Part shown: one piece after another, positions 51,957-63,510 of the stretch
Numbering within the stretch: the stretch's first letter is position 1
How the letters are laid out: every line of letters starts with the position of its first letter
From: Sphagnum compactum
Taxonomy: Eukaryota > Bryophyta > Sphagnopsida > Sphagnales
Reading direction: 5' to 3'
Assembly (NCBI GenBank): GCA_965153455.1
Contig: OZ234494.1
Coordinates: 13,764,001-13,828,000 of the forward strand
DNA length: 64,000 nucleotides
Translations under genes and position numbers: made by a program
The notes under the pieces: model-generated
What the model was told of the DNA's origin: nothing
The model's database searches: none
Seen by the model: the letters and a program-made list of their open reading frames with translations, nothing else

Positions 51957-52245
51957 CTTGAAATTTGTGCCAGAGATTCAATTTCATTCAGCCCTTTTGC
52001 TATCTTCTAGGCAATGGGGGGCCTTATGTCACATCCAACCTCAGATTTTCCAAGCTTGAAATTTGTGCTACAGATTCATTTTCATTCAGCCCCTTTTGCT
52101 ATCTTCTAGGCAATGGGTGGCCTTATGTCACATCCAACCTCAGATTTTCCAGGCTTGAAATTTGTGCTACAGATTCATTTTCATTCAGCCCCTTTTGCTA
52201 TCTTCTAGGCAATTGGGGTGGACCTTATTTCACTGTACCCAAAGT
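51957..52245. repeat. Tandem repeat, three copies of 98-99 bp
   Basis: Copies begin CTTGAAATTTGTGC at 51957, 52055 and 52154 and run through TTGCTATCTTCTAGGCAAT and CACATCCAACCTCAGATTTT. The third copy diverges in its last third. The period is a multiple of three, and one plus-strand frame (51965-52249) stays open through all copies, giving a 33-residue peptide repeat with FCYLLGN. Confidence 0.85.
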
Positions 52246-52330
52246 TTGATCTGAACTTGTGCTAGAGATTCAATGTCATTGGTTGTCCTTGAATGTCAAG
52301 CAACCAATCATAGATGGAGGAAGAACTTCT

Positions 52331-52647
52331 GCCCTAGATGAATATCTGACCATATACTTTGAGGGATGTCTACATGGAAGGGTAAGGGAATTCATCCTGA
52401 AGATTCGTTTCCTTTGGAGGAAATAACTTGTGTCCTAGATGAATATCTGACCAGACACTTTTGAAGGGATGTCTACATGGAAGCATAAGGGAATTGATCC
52501 TACGGATTGGGCTAAGGAGTCAGGATTTGAATTTAGGGCTTTGGATCAGGGGAAGCAGTCTGAGGGATGTCTACACAGGGTAAGGGAATTCGTCCTGAGG
52601 ATTGGGCTAAAGGGTCAGGATTTGAATTCAGGGCTTGGGATCAGGGA
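52331..52647. repeat. Tandem repeat, about 98-103 bp, three degenerate copies
   Basis: CCTAGATGAATATCTGACCA occurs at about 52333 and 52433. GGGATGTCTACA occurs at 52363, 52466 and 52564. GATTGGGCTAA with TCAGGATTTGAATT follows in the last two copies. It is adjacent to, and of similar period to, the array at 51957-52245, but the sequence differs. Confidence 0.75.
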
Positions 52648-53621
52648 ACAGTTTTCCTGCTTTAATAGCAGGAGAAATTTCTAATGACGAAAACAGAGTG
52701 GGTTAGCAATCATTCCTCATGGTGGGTGTAGCGAAGATTTTATCACAAGAGAGGATCTTACAGCATCATCCTCTAGCAGAGCAATGATTTAGGTGTTATG
52801 TAGCAGGTCACAAGATAACTTCTTTGGAATAGTGACCAAGCATTCCTAATCAACTGGTGTATCATGAGCAAGAGTGGTGCAACTCAGATCTCATCCACCT
52901 CAGTAAAGATTTTACTGATATTCAGCTCCATCCAAAAATCTTTACATAGTGATTGGGCTCTGATACAACGTCCCAGAGAAAATATGACTGTGTTGCGGCT
53001 GCATTTTGTTCTGCAACTTGGATAATTTAAGTCCTGAGGAACAAACTCTTGTGGTCTAAGCAACATAAATCATGACACATGAAAGGAATGAAGTTGAAAT
53101 CTGGTTTTACTCAGGATATAACACCTAAAGTGGAAGCTAGTAAGACAACACAATTGAGCTGTTTGCAAATGGCACACAAAACCTTGCTTATGTTTATAAT
53201 ACAACACAACAGTTCTGAACACTTTTGTTATATACAGTAGTCAAAAATTCTAGTTCTTAGCACACTAAAGATTCTTTGCTTGATCCAAAAAGACAAGTTG
53301 AGATTTTGCAGAGATGAAATCATTCAGTCCAGAGGAGAACAGGATATGGTAAAAAAAACTGTCACCTGCTGACCAACATGTCTAGAATGACAGTTTGTAA
53401 AATTAGCTTCTCCTTCAATTCAGAAGACAACAGAAGCTACAGCAGCTATGAACCAATAAACTGGAAACTAATTTCTACCCTGGGGAGCAGAACTAAGTCT
53501 CTAAGTTGTCCATCTGGTGTGAACTTCCCACTCTGTAGTAAAATTTATCAACCATTGGTTGAGGAGGCATGAAGCCAACGGCCATCCTTGCAAAGCTGGG
53601 ATGGATTCCATAAGGGACATG

Positions 53622-53643
53622 GCAGCAGCAGCAGCAGCAGCAG
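53622..53643. repeat. CAG trinucleotide repeat, seven units
   Basis: A pure CAG run about 330 bases beyond the Dof stop codon, probably within or near the 3' untranslated region of that minus-strand gene (CTG in the transcript). Confidence 0.85.
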
Positions 53644-53972
53644 CTTGTACCCCAGTCCCCTACATACAAATGGTATGGATCCCAATCCCAAAGCAGAACA
53701 ATTTGTGCTTATCATCACCACCTTTCGATAAGATAGATACAAGGTACAAGGCAACACTAAAGAAAGATTAAAAAAACCTCACCTCTATTCACAATCCGTA
53801 ACGGAATCCAAATGCACCTGACTTGTGGAGAGTGCCTGTACAGATAGTATACACAAGGCAGGATGCTATAGAAAAATTAATCACACTTTTTAGTGTGTAG
53901 ACCACAGAAAGAACCCACTGCAAGAAGAATCAATGCAGTGCAAGCGGAGATCTTTGAGCTCAGGTACAAATC

Positions 53973-55121
53973 TTAGTGGAAGAACTCCAAGTCAGGCCAC
54001 ATGGAGGAAACAGCATCTCCATCTTCATATCCATTAGTGGAGTACCCATTTGTGGGTGTGCTACCCTCTTCCTCTATGGTGCTAGAACCATGAGGTGGAG
54101 ATGAACCATTCAGAGCTAGGGATGCTGGTTCTAGCCCAGGCTTGTTGTTCAAGCCAAAATGCAGCAGCATATTACTTGGCTCGTAGCCTTCTGCCTTCAC
54201 ATATAACTTTGCATGAGGAGTGTTGCTTATGTTGTGTTCCTCATCGCTTCCATTGTGGCCTGGAGATCCACTCTGGTGTGTGGTGGATTCATTCCAAATT
54301 GACTGGGTTTGGAAGTGCTCTGGCATCAAATTCCCCCACTGGGTGGTCATCTGGCCCATGGAATCTCCTTGAATGAACTCCATGTTGTTGGGAGTGGAAT
54401 GATAGGAGCCATTCACATTGAGCATTGGGTTAGCACTCTGAGCAGCAGCACCCAGATTGTCACCGCCTCGTGAGGCATACATGGCATGCATGGCTGAAAC
54501 CTCTTGTGGGCTCATGCAGGTTTTGTTCATCACAGGATAGAAGAGCCCAGGGTTTTGATGCTGCTCCAACTGCTGGTAATGCTGCTGCTCTTGCAGTTGA
54601 TATCCAACCATGTACGGTAAATTGACGTCCTGCATTAGCAACTGCTGGAATCCCATAGTCTGCAGCAGAGGGCTGCCAGAGGAGGAGAGGGCTCCTGAAC
54701 CTAAGGGGGCAGAAACTACGCATTGAGTTGCTCCTGCTGATCTGAGATACGGCTCTGATCTCTGGTTCCGGCTCTTCTTCCTGGATCCACCACCCACAGG
54801 CACATTTCGCAAAGTGCCACCCACTGTCCAGTACCTCTGACATTGCCTGCAAAAATACCTAGGCTGCTTCACGCTGTAGTTGTTGAAGTAGCAGAATTTG
54901 GTGTTCATGGACTCACACCGAGGGCAAGGGATCACTTTGGCTGGCTTCTCCCGGAGATTGGTTCCTCCGCTTCCGGGTGAGCCGCCGGCAGATGCTCCTT
55001 CACCGGCTGGAGAGGAGGCGGGAGAAGAACCAGCAGCAACTCCCACAAGTTGCTGCTCCGCCGCTTCCTTCAAACCTCCTCCTCCAGCGTCGACACTATC
55101 CGGATTCACCAACAACTGCAT
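53973..55121 (-). CDS. Dof zinc-finger transcription factor
   Basis: A single coding exon of 382 residues starts [13 protein letters not shown] and ends DLEFFH. The Dof domain carries Cys66, Cys69, Cys91 and Cys94 (CX2CX21CX2C), with [34 protein letters not shown] and a basic tail SRKKSRNQR. Dof proteins are plant-only nuclear factors that bind AAAG cores. The rest is low-complexity: Gly/Ala/Ser-rich before the domain, a Gln/His-rich stretch after it ([15 protein letters not shown]), and an acidic-aromatic end likely to activate transcription. The domain looks like the general Dof group rather than the cycling Dof factors. The frame is open for 28 more codons upstream, but that segment is CT-repeat leader sequence and an excellent splice acceptor (TTTTGCAG) lies two bases before the ATG, so I start at 55121. 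Confidence 0.93.
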   Translation of the reverse strand: MQLLVNPDSVDAGGGGLKEAAEQQLVGVAAGSSPASSPAGEGASAGGSPGSGGTNLREKPAKVIPCPRCESMNTKFCYFNNYSVKQPRYFCRQCQRYWTVGGTLRNVPVGGGSRKKSRNQRSEPYLRSAGATQCVVSAPLGSGALSSSGSPLLQTMGFQQLLMQDVNLPYMVGYQLQEQQHYQQLEQHQNPGLFYPVMNKTCMSPQEVSAMHAMYASRGGDNLGAAAQSANPMLNVNGSYHSTPNNMEFIQGDSMGQMTTQWGNLMPEHFQTQSIWNESTTHQSGSPGHNGSDEEHNISNTPHAKLYVKAEGYEPSNMLLHFGLNNKPGLEPASLALNGSSPPHGSSTIEEEGSTPTNGYSTNGYEDGDAVSSMWPDLEFFH

Positions 55122-55123
55122 GA

Positions 55124-55948
55124 CTGCAAAATATGGGGGAGATTGCAGTAATCTTCGAAGAATCGGCAAAAACCACTTGAGAGAGAGAGACAGAGACAGA
55201 GACAAAGATCAACACCCACGTCTTCTTCGATACTTGAGCTCAATAAGAGCTCCCATTCAAACCGAAAAGATAAGCCAAAGCAGCAAACCACTTCAGAGCT
55301 AGGATCTTCTCAGATCTGCTGAAAACCGCGAAAGCCTTCGAAATTTATGAGGAATCACTCATGGTTCATGTAATCTAGGCAACCCAAGCTCAGAAGTCGC
55401 AACCCAAAATGGAAGATGGAAAATCGGAGGCCCTCAAATCATATGCTGGGTGTAGTGGGTATGTTGCCCAACACTTTCGCTGCAAAAGAATGAAAAATCA
55501 CAGCAATCCAACTTCTTCCCTCCCTCAAAAGAAAATTAAAAACAAAAACAAAAACAGAGCAGCAGCAGCCACCACAAGTGCTTTGACTCAAAAGAAAATC
55601 TGACAGGAATATCCAACCCGAAAGCAGAGAAACGACCCCAAATTCAAAACCAAACAACGTCTTTTCGGAAAAGAAGGTGACAGAGAGACAAAAGGAAGCC
55701 AAACAAAGAAACTCCGAAACAAAAGCCCACCACCCTCCCTCCTTCCCTACTACGTCCCACCCAAAGCCTTTTTTCTGAAAAAGCAAAACCACACAAAGAA
55801 AAGATGAAAAGGCAAAAAGCTAAAAAACCAGACCTGTGTAATGACTCTTTCTCCTCTGTCTCTCCACAGGAAAAGCCAGATTCAGGGGGAAAAAAAAAAC
55901 AAAGAAAGCCTCTCTACAACTCATAAGCAAAGTAGACAAACGGCTTAC
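55124..55948 (-). other. Probable 5'-leader intron of the Dof gene
   Basis: On the minus strand, a strong donor TATAG/GTAAGC places the exon end at 55949. A strong acceptor CATATTTTGCAG/TCATG places the next exon at 55123, giving an intron of 825 bases. The exon upstream (from about 56126) is rich in TTG repeats on the minus strand (CAA at 56012-56037) and looks like untranslated leader. It would stay open in frame with the Dof start if translated. Confidence 0.5.
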
Positions 55949-56011
55949 CTATAATACTACCAACAAACTTATGCCGCCAACCAGCCAGCCAGAAAGAGAA
56001 AGATAGTCTAA

Positions 56012-56037
56012 GAAGACAACAACAACAACAACAACAA
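56012..56037. repeat. CAA trinucleotide repeat
   Basis: A near-pure CAA run, read as TTG in the probable Dof leader exon on the minus strand. Confidence 0.8.
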
Positions 56038-56261
56038 GTAGTATAGAGGAGAAAAAAGAAAGCTTGGTAGCTGCAGAAGAAGCTGCTGCAGCAGAGAGAG
56101 TCGTCAATAGTGTAGTAGTACCACACTAGTACCTGCTATAGCTCCTAGATTGGAACCCCCAAAAAAAAAAAAATCACACCAAAAGTGGTGGGTTGTTGTG
56201 CAACCAACAAACAATAAAAAGATAAGAGCACAAACACATACTCTCAAGGGCTAATAAGTAA

Positions 56262-56345
56262 TGCTGCTGCTCAGCAGCAGCAGCAGCAGCAGCGGTAGCA
56301 GTAGCAGCCTAGGGGAAGCCAGCCAGCCAGCAAGCAAGCAAGCAG
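56262..56345. repeat. CTG/CAG inverted triplets and tetranucleotide repeats
   Basis: GCTGCTGCT meets a CAG run (to about 56294), which lets the strand fold on itself. It is followed by GCCA and GCAA tetranucleotide runs at 56316-56345. This lies in the probable promoter or leader of the Dof gene, where further GGTA-type runs occur at 56485-56520 and 56720-56750. Confidence 0.7.
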
Positions 56346-56828
56346 CTTGCAGGCAATGGCTAAGGGTAGGGGTGTAATGGACATGGCCAAGAGTGCAATT
56401 GGGCATGGCCATAGAGAGTGGGATGTGAGATGAATGGTAGTGCATGGTGCAACAGCAGCAAAGGATGCATGGGTGCCAGGCAATGGTTGGTAGGTAGGTA
56501 GAGAAGTAGGTAGGTAGGAAGCTATGATGGGAAAAAAAATATCCTTGTGAGCTTTGTGTGTCTACAGTCTCTACTTGTTCCGGGCTTTCAGACCAGTGCC
56601 GCGCTTGCCGTCGACGTGGGTAGTTGTGTGCCTTAGATAGCGGGTCCCGCATAGGGCCTTTCGCCCAATCGTCGTCTGCGTCGTTGCTGCCTACAGCTTC
56701 CCGCCACCACACCCGCAAAATAGGTAGCTAGGTAGCTAGGTACCTACTCTTTGTGATATTATCTACCGACCTATTTCTTTGCTAGCTACACCTCATCAAT
56801 TAGCACACACACATTACTTGTGGTTCTT

Positions 56829-56935
56829 CTTCCTTCCTTCCTTCCTTCCTTTCTTTCTTTCTCTCTTTATTATTATGTTTCTTTCTTTATTACTATTAAT
56901 ATTATTCTCTTTCTTTCTTCCTCCCTCCCCACTCC
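56829..56935. repeat. CTTC/CTTT pyrimidine microsatellite
   Basis: CTTC runs change into CTTT runs and CT-rich sequence over about 100 bases, ending before a T-run at about 56946. AAATTT-rich sequence with GCGAAATTTAGCC follows at 57090. Confidence 0.8.
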
Positions 56936-57911
56936 CTTCTCCCAGTTTTTTTTTTTTTTTCCTAAATTTTTTTGATCTCAAAATTTTGGCAAAATTTAAC
57001 CCAAAAAAAGAAAATTTAGTAAAATTTACACTAGAAAAGTAAAATTTCCCAATTTTCCAAAATTTTCCCAATTTCTCTGTCGAAAAATGGCGAAATTTAG
57101 CCAGGAAAAAAACACTTTTTGTTCTCTCTTTTTTCTCATTCATGTTTTGTGTAGGGTGATAATGCCCTTGGACCCAGGTGTTCCCCAATTAAATAAGTGC
57201 CCACCAATGAACACTGAGGGGGGGATGGCCCTTATTTCAGGAATGCCCTGGTTCAAGGGCATTGCATGCCGTCAAGATGGGGTGGGTTTTTTCAAATTGT
57301 GGAAGGCTTTGAAAAAGAAGAAATGTTGGCTTGTTTTGTAGAGGAACAAAAATTATTATGTTCTATAACAGGACCGTCAATAACACGACCCCAAAAAAAA
57401 AACCCTACACGGAATAATAGGTAGTAATATTTCCCTGGTTTATAACATGGGGATTCCTTTTTTTTTGCCGTTTGAAGGGAATAGGGCGGGGGTTTTAGGT
57501 GGCCATGATACACAAAAGCTTTGTTAGTTTGTTGCCGAACATAATAGGCCTACTACTTCATACTCAAAAGCTTTGTTAGTTTTTGAAATGACAATTTTTT
57601 CTTGAGACAAAAGCTGACGACTGCACATTGCACACTTTTGAGGAGAGGGGGGCTTGTGGCAACTGCACAGTTACACAGAGCTTCATAAAAAAGTGGGGCC
57701 TATAACTGACTTCTTCCCCTGGCTTTCAACGTACTTGTAGTCAGTCAGTGGGGGCACCCTTCTTCACTGTCGGCTCTGCACCAATCTCTTCTAGTTACTC
57801 ATTCACTAACCCCTCTGGCGTAAACTTGAAGTTTGTCTCAAATCTGTTGAAATTGCCTTCCCTTCTTCTTCAGAGCTTTCAGCCTAGCTCATGAGTACTA
57901 CTCAGGGGTGT

Positions 57912-57960
57912 AGGTGTGTGTGTGTGTGTGCTTTTTTTTTCTTTTTTTTTTGGGGCAATT
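57912..57960. repeat. GT microsatellite followed by T-runs
   Basis: A run of GT dinucleotides followed by two T-runs. It abuts the inverted copy of the dispersed repeat, whose end is the same A/T run. Confidence 0.75.
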
Positions 57961-58215
57961 TTGTATTGTATCCAAAGTGGCAATGATCTACAGGAAGATT
58001 TAGCCAAAATTGGCTACAAGCTACATATGAAAGTAAATTATCTAAATTCATATCCTTCTATATTTTTGGCCACCTGACTTGAAACCGTGAATAGAAGAAA
58101 TCTGGAGATCTTTTCTTAAATTTTGGTCGAATTCTGGCTACTGAAAACCTCAAAAAGCAAATGATTTAGCACTATTAATTTTTTTAATATAGCATTTTGG
58201 CTATATCTAGCCAGC
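57947..58215 (-). repeat. Dispersed repeat with GCCAAATYTGGCTA core (copy 2, inverted)
   Basis: The reverse complement of 57947-58035 matches 25292-25389 at about 80 percent by eye, including TGTAGCCAA, TGGCTAAATC and ACAAAATTG. Weaker similarity (GCCAGAATT and AGCCAAAAT words) continues to about 58215. Confidence 0.5.
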
Positions 58216-58297
58216 CCAAAAAAATATATTGGTACCTAGGTATGTAAAAAAGTAATAAAAAGGCTCTTTAAACATAACTAAATTCATGTACTCTGTT

Positions 58298-58335
58298 GAG
58301 GGAGGGAGGGAGGGAGGGAGGGAGGGAGGGGGGGG
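58298..58335. repeat. GGGA tandem repeat, G-quadruplex-prone
   Basis: About eight consecutive GGGA units end in a run of G. At least four G3 tracts separated by one base meet the standard G-quadruplex pattern. It is about 2.4 kb upstream of the probable Dof leader exon. Confidence 0.85.
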
Positions 58336-58633
58336 CCTTTGACTTGCAAAAGGTAACACTAGTTTCATGTTGTTTTTGATGCTGTATTTGAATGGGTTAG
58401 TGAATTTTTTTCTCTCCTCTGGATCAGAGGAGTTTGTTAATACTTCTTGGTACAGGAAGAACAACAGGGTTCCCCTTCCTGGCTGGTTCATCAGAGCAGA
58501 GACTCTCAGCAGGATGAGTAATTTAATAATTACTCTGTCTGTGCCCGTTTAGGGTTTAGGCAGGCAGGCACGATGGATCAGACAAACTTAAGTCTAAATC
58601 CATCATCGCCTTTTTTACATGAGGGTGACATGG

Positions 58634-58690
58634 GTGTGTGTGTCTGTGACTCTCTCTCTTCTCTCTCTCTCTCTCTCTGTCTCTCTCGCT
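58634..58690. repeat. GT then CT dinucleotide microsatellite
   Basis: GTGTGTGT followed by long CTCTCT runs with a few interruptions. Confidence 0.85.
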
Positions 58691-58730
58691 CCCACTTTTG
58701 TGCAAGCGGCTGCTGTGCTCTGTGAACAAG

Positions 58731-58841
58731 GACTGGTTAGCAGTAAGAATCAGCATTTCGGCTGTGTACTTTGGTGGGACATGGGACTGGTTATTAGCAG
58801 TAATAAGAATCAGCATTTTGGCTGTACCTTTAGTGGGTCAC
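58731..58841. repeat. Two-copy tandem duplication, period 54 bp
   Basis: GACTGGTTAGCAGTAAGAAT and the following CAGCATTT-GGCTGT at 58731 recur from 58785 with two 3-base insertions. Confidence 0.75.
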
Positions 58842-59647
58842 TTGTTGTCATTGCTGCTATTTACCACTTTTCCCATCATGTTTTATGATCAAAATGAATC
58901 AGAAATTTCAAAGGTTGAAATGGAACTTCTTTGATTTTTAAAAAGAATTTATGTTTGTTATTATTTCTTGGGAAAGAAAAATCCATTTATGTCCCTTTGT
59001 AACCCTCAGCTCCCATCCCCATCCCCACCCAAATCTTTTCTACAATAACAATGCCAGTGAAACACAAGTGTTCTGTTGGATACCACATACCTGGGAACTC
59101 TTGCTTCTGGTTGTTAGATCTTAGAACTGTGCTTTGCACCTGACGAGGTTACATGTTCACATGAGGAATATTTACATTTACAACAAAATGCCCACCAATC
59201 ACACCTCAAAAAGGGTGTTGGAAATTCTTGTTTCTCTGAAGTCGGTCTGTGTGTAGTTTGATTTCCAAAACTGGAGGTAAAATATTTCTGGCCTCAGTTA
59301 CACACAAGACGCAAATTATTATCATAGGATTGACAGAAATCCTTTGCTTTGCCAAAATTATTCCACTAATTGTATCAATCACTGCATAGTATAGACAACA
59401 GAGTTTATTGCCCTTAAGAGTGGCACAGCATCTTTGGTTGGTTTTTACAGTAGGTAAGTATATCCGTGTGACCCATTTCTGCTCTGCATCCGTAGAAACC
59501 ACACCATGGTTATTACGGATTTAATGTCGATTAATGATGAACACAGAACCCAATGCCTTCCCATCCATTCTGATCCGGGGGATGGGATGGGTGGTGTCTT
59601 TCGTGTTGTCTTCAGACTCCGCAGGGTTTGTCAGCTATGCAGGCAGT

Positions 59648-59800
59648 CTTGGATCTGTTCCAAGTTCCCAAATTTTGGATTGCAAGGGAGCTGGGAAAGA
59701 AGTTGTTGTTGGTCCATGGTTACTGGCTTGGATCTGTTCCAAGTTCCCAAATTTGTATATTGCAAAGGGAGCTAAGAAGTTGGTCCATTCCCAGTAAAAT
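59648..59800. repeat. Two-copy tandem duplication, period 79 bp
   Basis: CTTGGATCTGTTCCAAGTTC begins at 59648 and again at 59727. Both copies run on through CCCAAATTT, TTGCAA, GGGAGCT and TTGGTCCAT. Confidence 0.8.
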
Positions 59801-60518
59801 CCGGTAGGGGACTTTGTCTACCAACTTTCATTCACAGCACGAGTTAGTTAGGTAGTTGGATCTCCGAGACCATCAAATCAAATCTTGGTAAAGTTTCTGA
59901 GCTAGGAGATGTAAACATGTCTGAGTTTCAGTGTGTGGGTGATTCCTCCTTTTTTTGCATCAGGTTCATGAATCAGCATCACATACCATACAGACAGCTC
60001 ACCAGCTATTGTCCAAATTCCAGAACTAACAACAATATACGCTACTAGGCAAGAGAGAGAGAGGAGAGGCTAGCTCGTAGTGCAATAGAAGTTCAAAAAT
60101 CCTGTCAAGCCTTGCCTCCCAAACCAAGGAAAGTTGTTCTTCTTTCTTCTTTGCAGCAGCAAGCAGTAGTGGATTCTCACTTTTTTGTTTTCACCAAATC
60201 TTCTCCGATTTAGATACCTTATCTTGCCCCAGGAAGTTTATATTAAGTGTGCCATAGATCTTTGCTACCCAGGCCTTGCTACTCCTTTTGAACGTTTTGC
60301 TGTTGTTTGGGACTGAAATTGAGGGGGATGGGGGGGGGGGGAGATTTATTTCTTCTTCGGAATTCTGTTGCAAATATAGTGTAACACTAGGTGAACGGAA
60401 ATCAATCACTTAGAAGTTGAAGACAATGGTTGATATCCCTAGAAGAAAGGGCACAACAACAAAGTAGACATTGCTCCCCTGGATATTGAGCTTCATCACA
60501 CAATATGTGTCAAAGAAA

Positions 60519-60590
60519 TTCTCACAGTTAAGTACCAACCAGAAACCCTAATCTCTTGTTCTCACAGTTACCAAGCCAGCAACCCTAATA
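60519..60590. repeat. Short duplication, period 40 bp
   Basis: TTCTCACAGTTA followed by ACC and AACCCTAAT occurs at 60519 and 60559. Confidence 0.6.
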
Positions 60591-61025
60591 ACTTATTACC
60601 CAATCCAAAGTTTTGGGGGAACTAGGATTACGCAAAGAAGTACGTACAAAACATTGGGGACAGGGCAAATGGGGGGCGTTTGAGAATTTGCAAAGCTCTG
60701 ATAATAAGAGTGTCCATAACAGCATTTATCAGTGCAGACTTCAGAGAGCCCATGCTGTGGGTGATTGTCTTACAAATTCCAAGGTAAGCAAAATTTTGTG
60801 GGAGAACTCATCAGGGTGAATTTTTGGACATTATGATTTGTCGTGTGTCCACGTTCCAAGGGAGGAAAACCAAACCAAAGTAAAAATTTGAGACAATCTA
60901 TCACTAGATTCTTCCAACATGAGACAAACGGTCTTGGGAATTGCAGCTTTTATTTTTCTTTTGTTCTTTTTCCCCTCCTTCACCATACTCACTTACCAGT
61001 GACCACTTAACCCAACCTTGGAAAC

Positions 61026-61044
61026 TGCATCATCATCATCATCT
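61026..61044. repeat. CAT trinucleotide repeat
   Basis: Five to six CAT units in a short pure run. Confidence 0.75.
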
Positions 61045-63510
61045 TCTCCCATCCTGCTCCCCTTCTCTGTCTACTGTTCTCTATGCACTTTATACAATTA
61101 TGAAGCACACAAATTTTGAAGTAAGAAAACCATCAACAAAAAAGTACCATCATGTGTGTGTCATATGTCATAATGTGTCCTTTCTTTTTTTTGTTGGGGA
61201 GTAAAAAGGGTTTGTCAAACTTCCTCTCTTTAGAATAAAGTGTTCTTTTCTCTTCCACTTGGGAAAATACACCCTTCTATCTTTGTGGGCAGCCTGCAGG
61301 CCTTAGAGTTTCTAGCTCTATCCATCTATCACAAATTGTGTATCTCTTAATTAAATTATAATTGCCCAATTCGGGTATTTGCTATTCTTCTTCAGAAGTA
61401 AAGAAGCAGCAACAACAGGTAAGAGAGTTTGACAAAGATCCAAAAAAACCCTCACTACTGCTGCTCTGTTCTAGTAGGCCTAAGTACACTGTTGGTTGTT
61501 ATTTTGTTATTTCATTGGTTTCAAAGATGTGGGTTCTCAGAATAATGCCTGCCTGCTATGTTGGAATGTTGCAGGGGAAGGACCAAAAAGTAACCCTGCC
61601 TACATACAAGCATATTGATAAGCATGGAGTCTAATTCACTCCCAATTGACTTAAATTTGAAGCTTTATTGTCCCTTCAAAAAGGGGGGGGGGGAGTTTCT
61701 AATCTCTAAACTTTCTAACACATGGCAAAATGTTTACTAGTCCTTTCAAAATTCAAGGGCAATAATAATAATCCATTCAATTTTTCATTGAGAATTTTTT
61801 CCTTCAAAATTTTAATAATTACATATTCTATATGGCTTGAGCCTTGATGATGTGAATATGGGTTGCACCTCATCTCCCATCACCTGACAAAATCTCTTTG
61901 TGATTATTTTGAAACGGGAAACTCTGGATCAAATCCTTGTCTTCATAGAGGAGAGATGATGAGAGAGTTGCCTTTCACCACTAAAAGGCAACAACCCTGG
62001 CTTTTAGATTTTAAGATCTGGCCCCCTTGAACTCTTTAAAGTGTAGGGCAAGAAGGACCTTGATCCTGGCTGTTCTGGGAATGAAGGCCCAGTGGGAGGT
62101 GGGATCCCAAGTGTGGGATCCGCATTCCCAAATCCACAACAACGTTCGAGGTCCAAAGCTTTGGTAGAGTAGTGAACCTGACCTCCATGTGAAGCTCTGG
62201 TCAAGTTTAAACGGCTATGATTTTTGTCTGAGAATGAGAGGAGACACCGTATACTTACTTAAGGTTCCACACTTTTGAGGAAAAATGAGGAAACCTTATG
62301 TGTAAGATGCCATCCAATGTTGCGGCAGAAATTTTACTGAGGGTAAGTGCCCCTTCACATACAATGAACAATCCAACCCATCCATTCTTTAGGCGGAGGA
62401 GCGAGCACAAGTGGCCTCCCCCACCCCATCTGTGTCTTCTTCTGGAGCCACCCGCCACACTGCCATTAACTGAAAGTACAGCCACGCAAGAAAAATTCTC
62501 CCTTGAAATGTGGGCTGGATGTCACTTTTGTTGATTTTGAAAATCAACTACCTATGTACAACTTTTCTCATAAAACCCAATCATTTTGTTAGTTAGGTGA
62601 TCTTTGCACCGTGTAGGCTAATACATACTTCTTTAGATCAGATGGTTAACCCGGATCCAGGATTTTTTACTGCACCAACAATTTGTCTTCAGGCTGCATG
62701 GAGATCTGACCACTGGAGGATATGTGGATGTGTCCCACACTTGGACCCTTTTCCAGGGCAGTGTGTCCATCCATTAGGGTTGAAATATTTTCTTCCCATT
62801 TGCACATTTTGGGTCATATAACTTACAAATGGCTACTAACTAGATGCACACAGTGTTGATATCCTGGATTTCTGCTTATTTTATTGCTAATCAATCATCT
62901 CCATTTCATGTACCCCATGCTTAAACAACTAGCTACCCCCAAATCCCTTCCCCCCCTCCCCCAAAAAGAAAATTTGTTTACAGGCCACCTAATTACATTT
63001 AGAAGTTGACCGTGCATTGGAAAAGTTCTGCCATTAGACCTCAGGCAACAATGAAAAAATGAAAAAAGTTTAGCTGAGGATGGAATCGGACTAGCTCTAT
63101 TTGCTACTTACACATAAAATGAGCTGCCATTCCAAACTTTTTAAAACAATATGATATAGGCTTAGTTTGCACCTGAATTTGACACAAAAATTCCATTAGT
63201 TGCAAGCAAGCATGGGTTGATGGGGTTTAAAGACCCAACTAAGTTGACAAAACAGCATAATGTTCTACTATTGAGAATTTCAGGCTTACAATCCACCTAA
63301 TTTTGATGAGTTCTAACTTTGATGGGGTTTAACAGGAACATGACAGATACTTTATACTGTGTCAACTTTGAAAGTGTATCATAGTTGACACAGTAACTAT
63401 CATGTATGTCCAAACTTTTGTCAAATGAACAGTGTGTCACACTGCAATTCTTATCCCAGTGATGAGGAGTGTTTCAATAACTAGCATGTGTTGTGTGCCT
63501 ATTGGTCTTT

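Larger units (their letters stand above)
49601..53620. other. Less AT-rich region 3' of the Dof gene, no gene recognised
   Basis: The composition changes here to a more balanced mix with several open frames of 60-150 codons on both strands, including 51604-52059 on the plus strand. None has a domain I recognise, and I could not build a coherent spliced gene from them. It may contain non-coding transcripts or decayed genes. Two sets of 97-100 bp tandem repeats lie inside. Confidence 0.4.

Noticed and set aside
51604-52059. A 151-codon plus-strand frame as a gene
   Set aside because: No motif, and its 3' part runs through the 99-bp tandem repeat in a different frame from the one open through all copies; no splice context.
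54460-54852. A 130-codon open frame overlapping the Dof gene in another frame of the same strand
   Set aside because: It is a shadow of the Dof coding sequence, which has the conserved zinc finger.
55914-56126. A Cys-rich small secreted protein on the minus strand
   Set aside because: The Cys run is just a TTG repeat read in another frame next to leader-like sequence. Treated as probable untranslated exon of the Dof gene.
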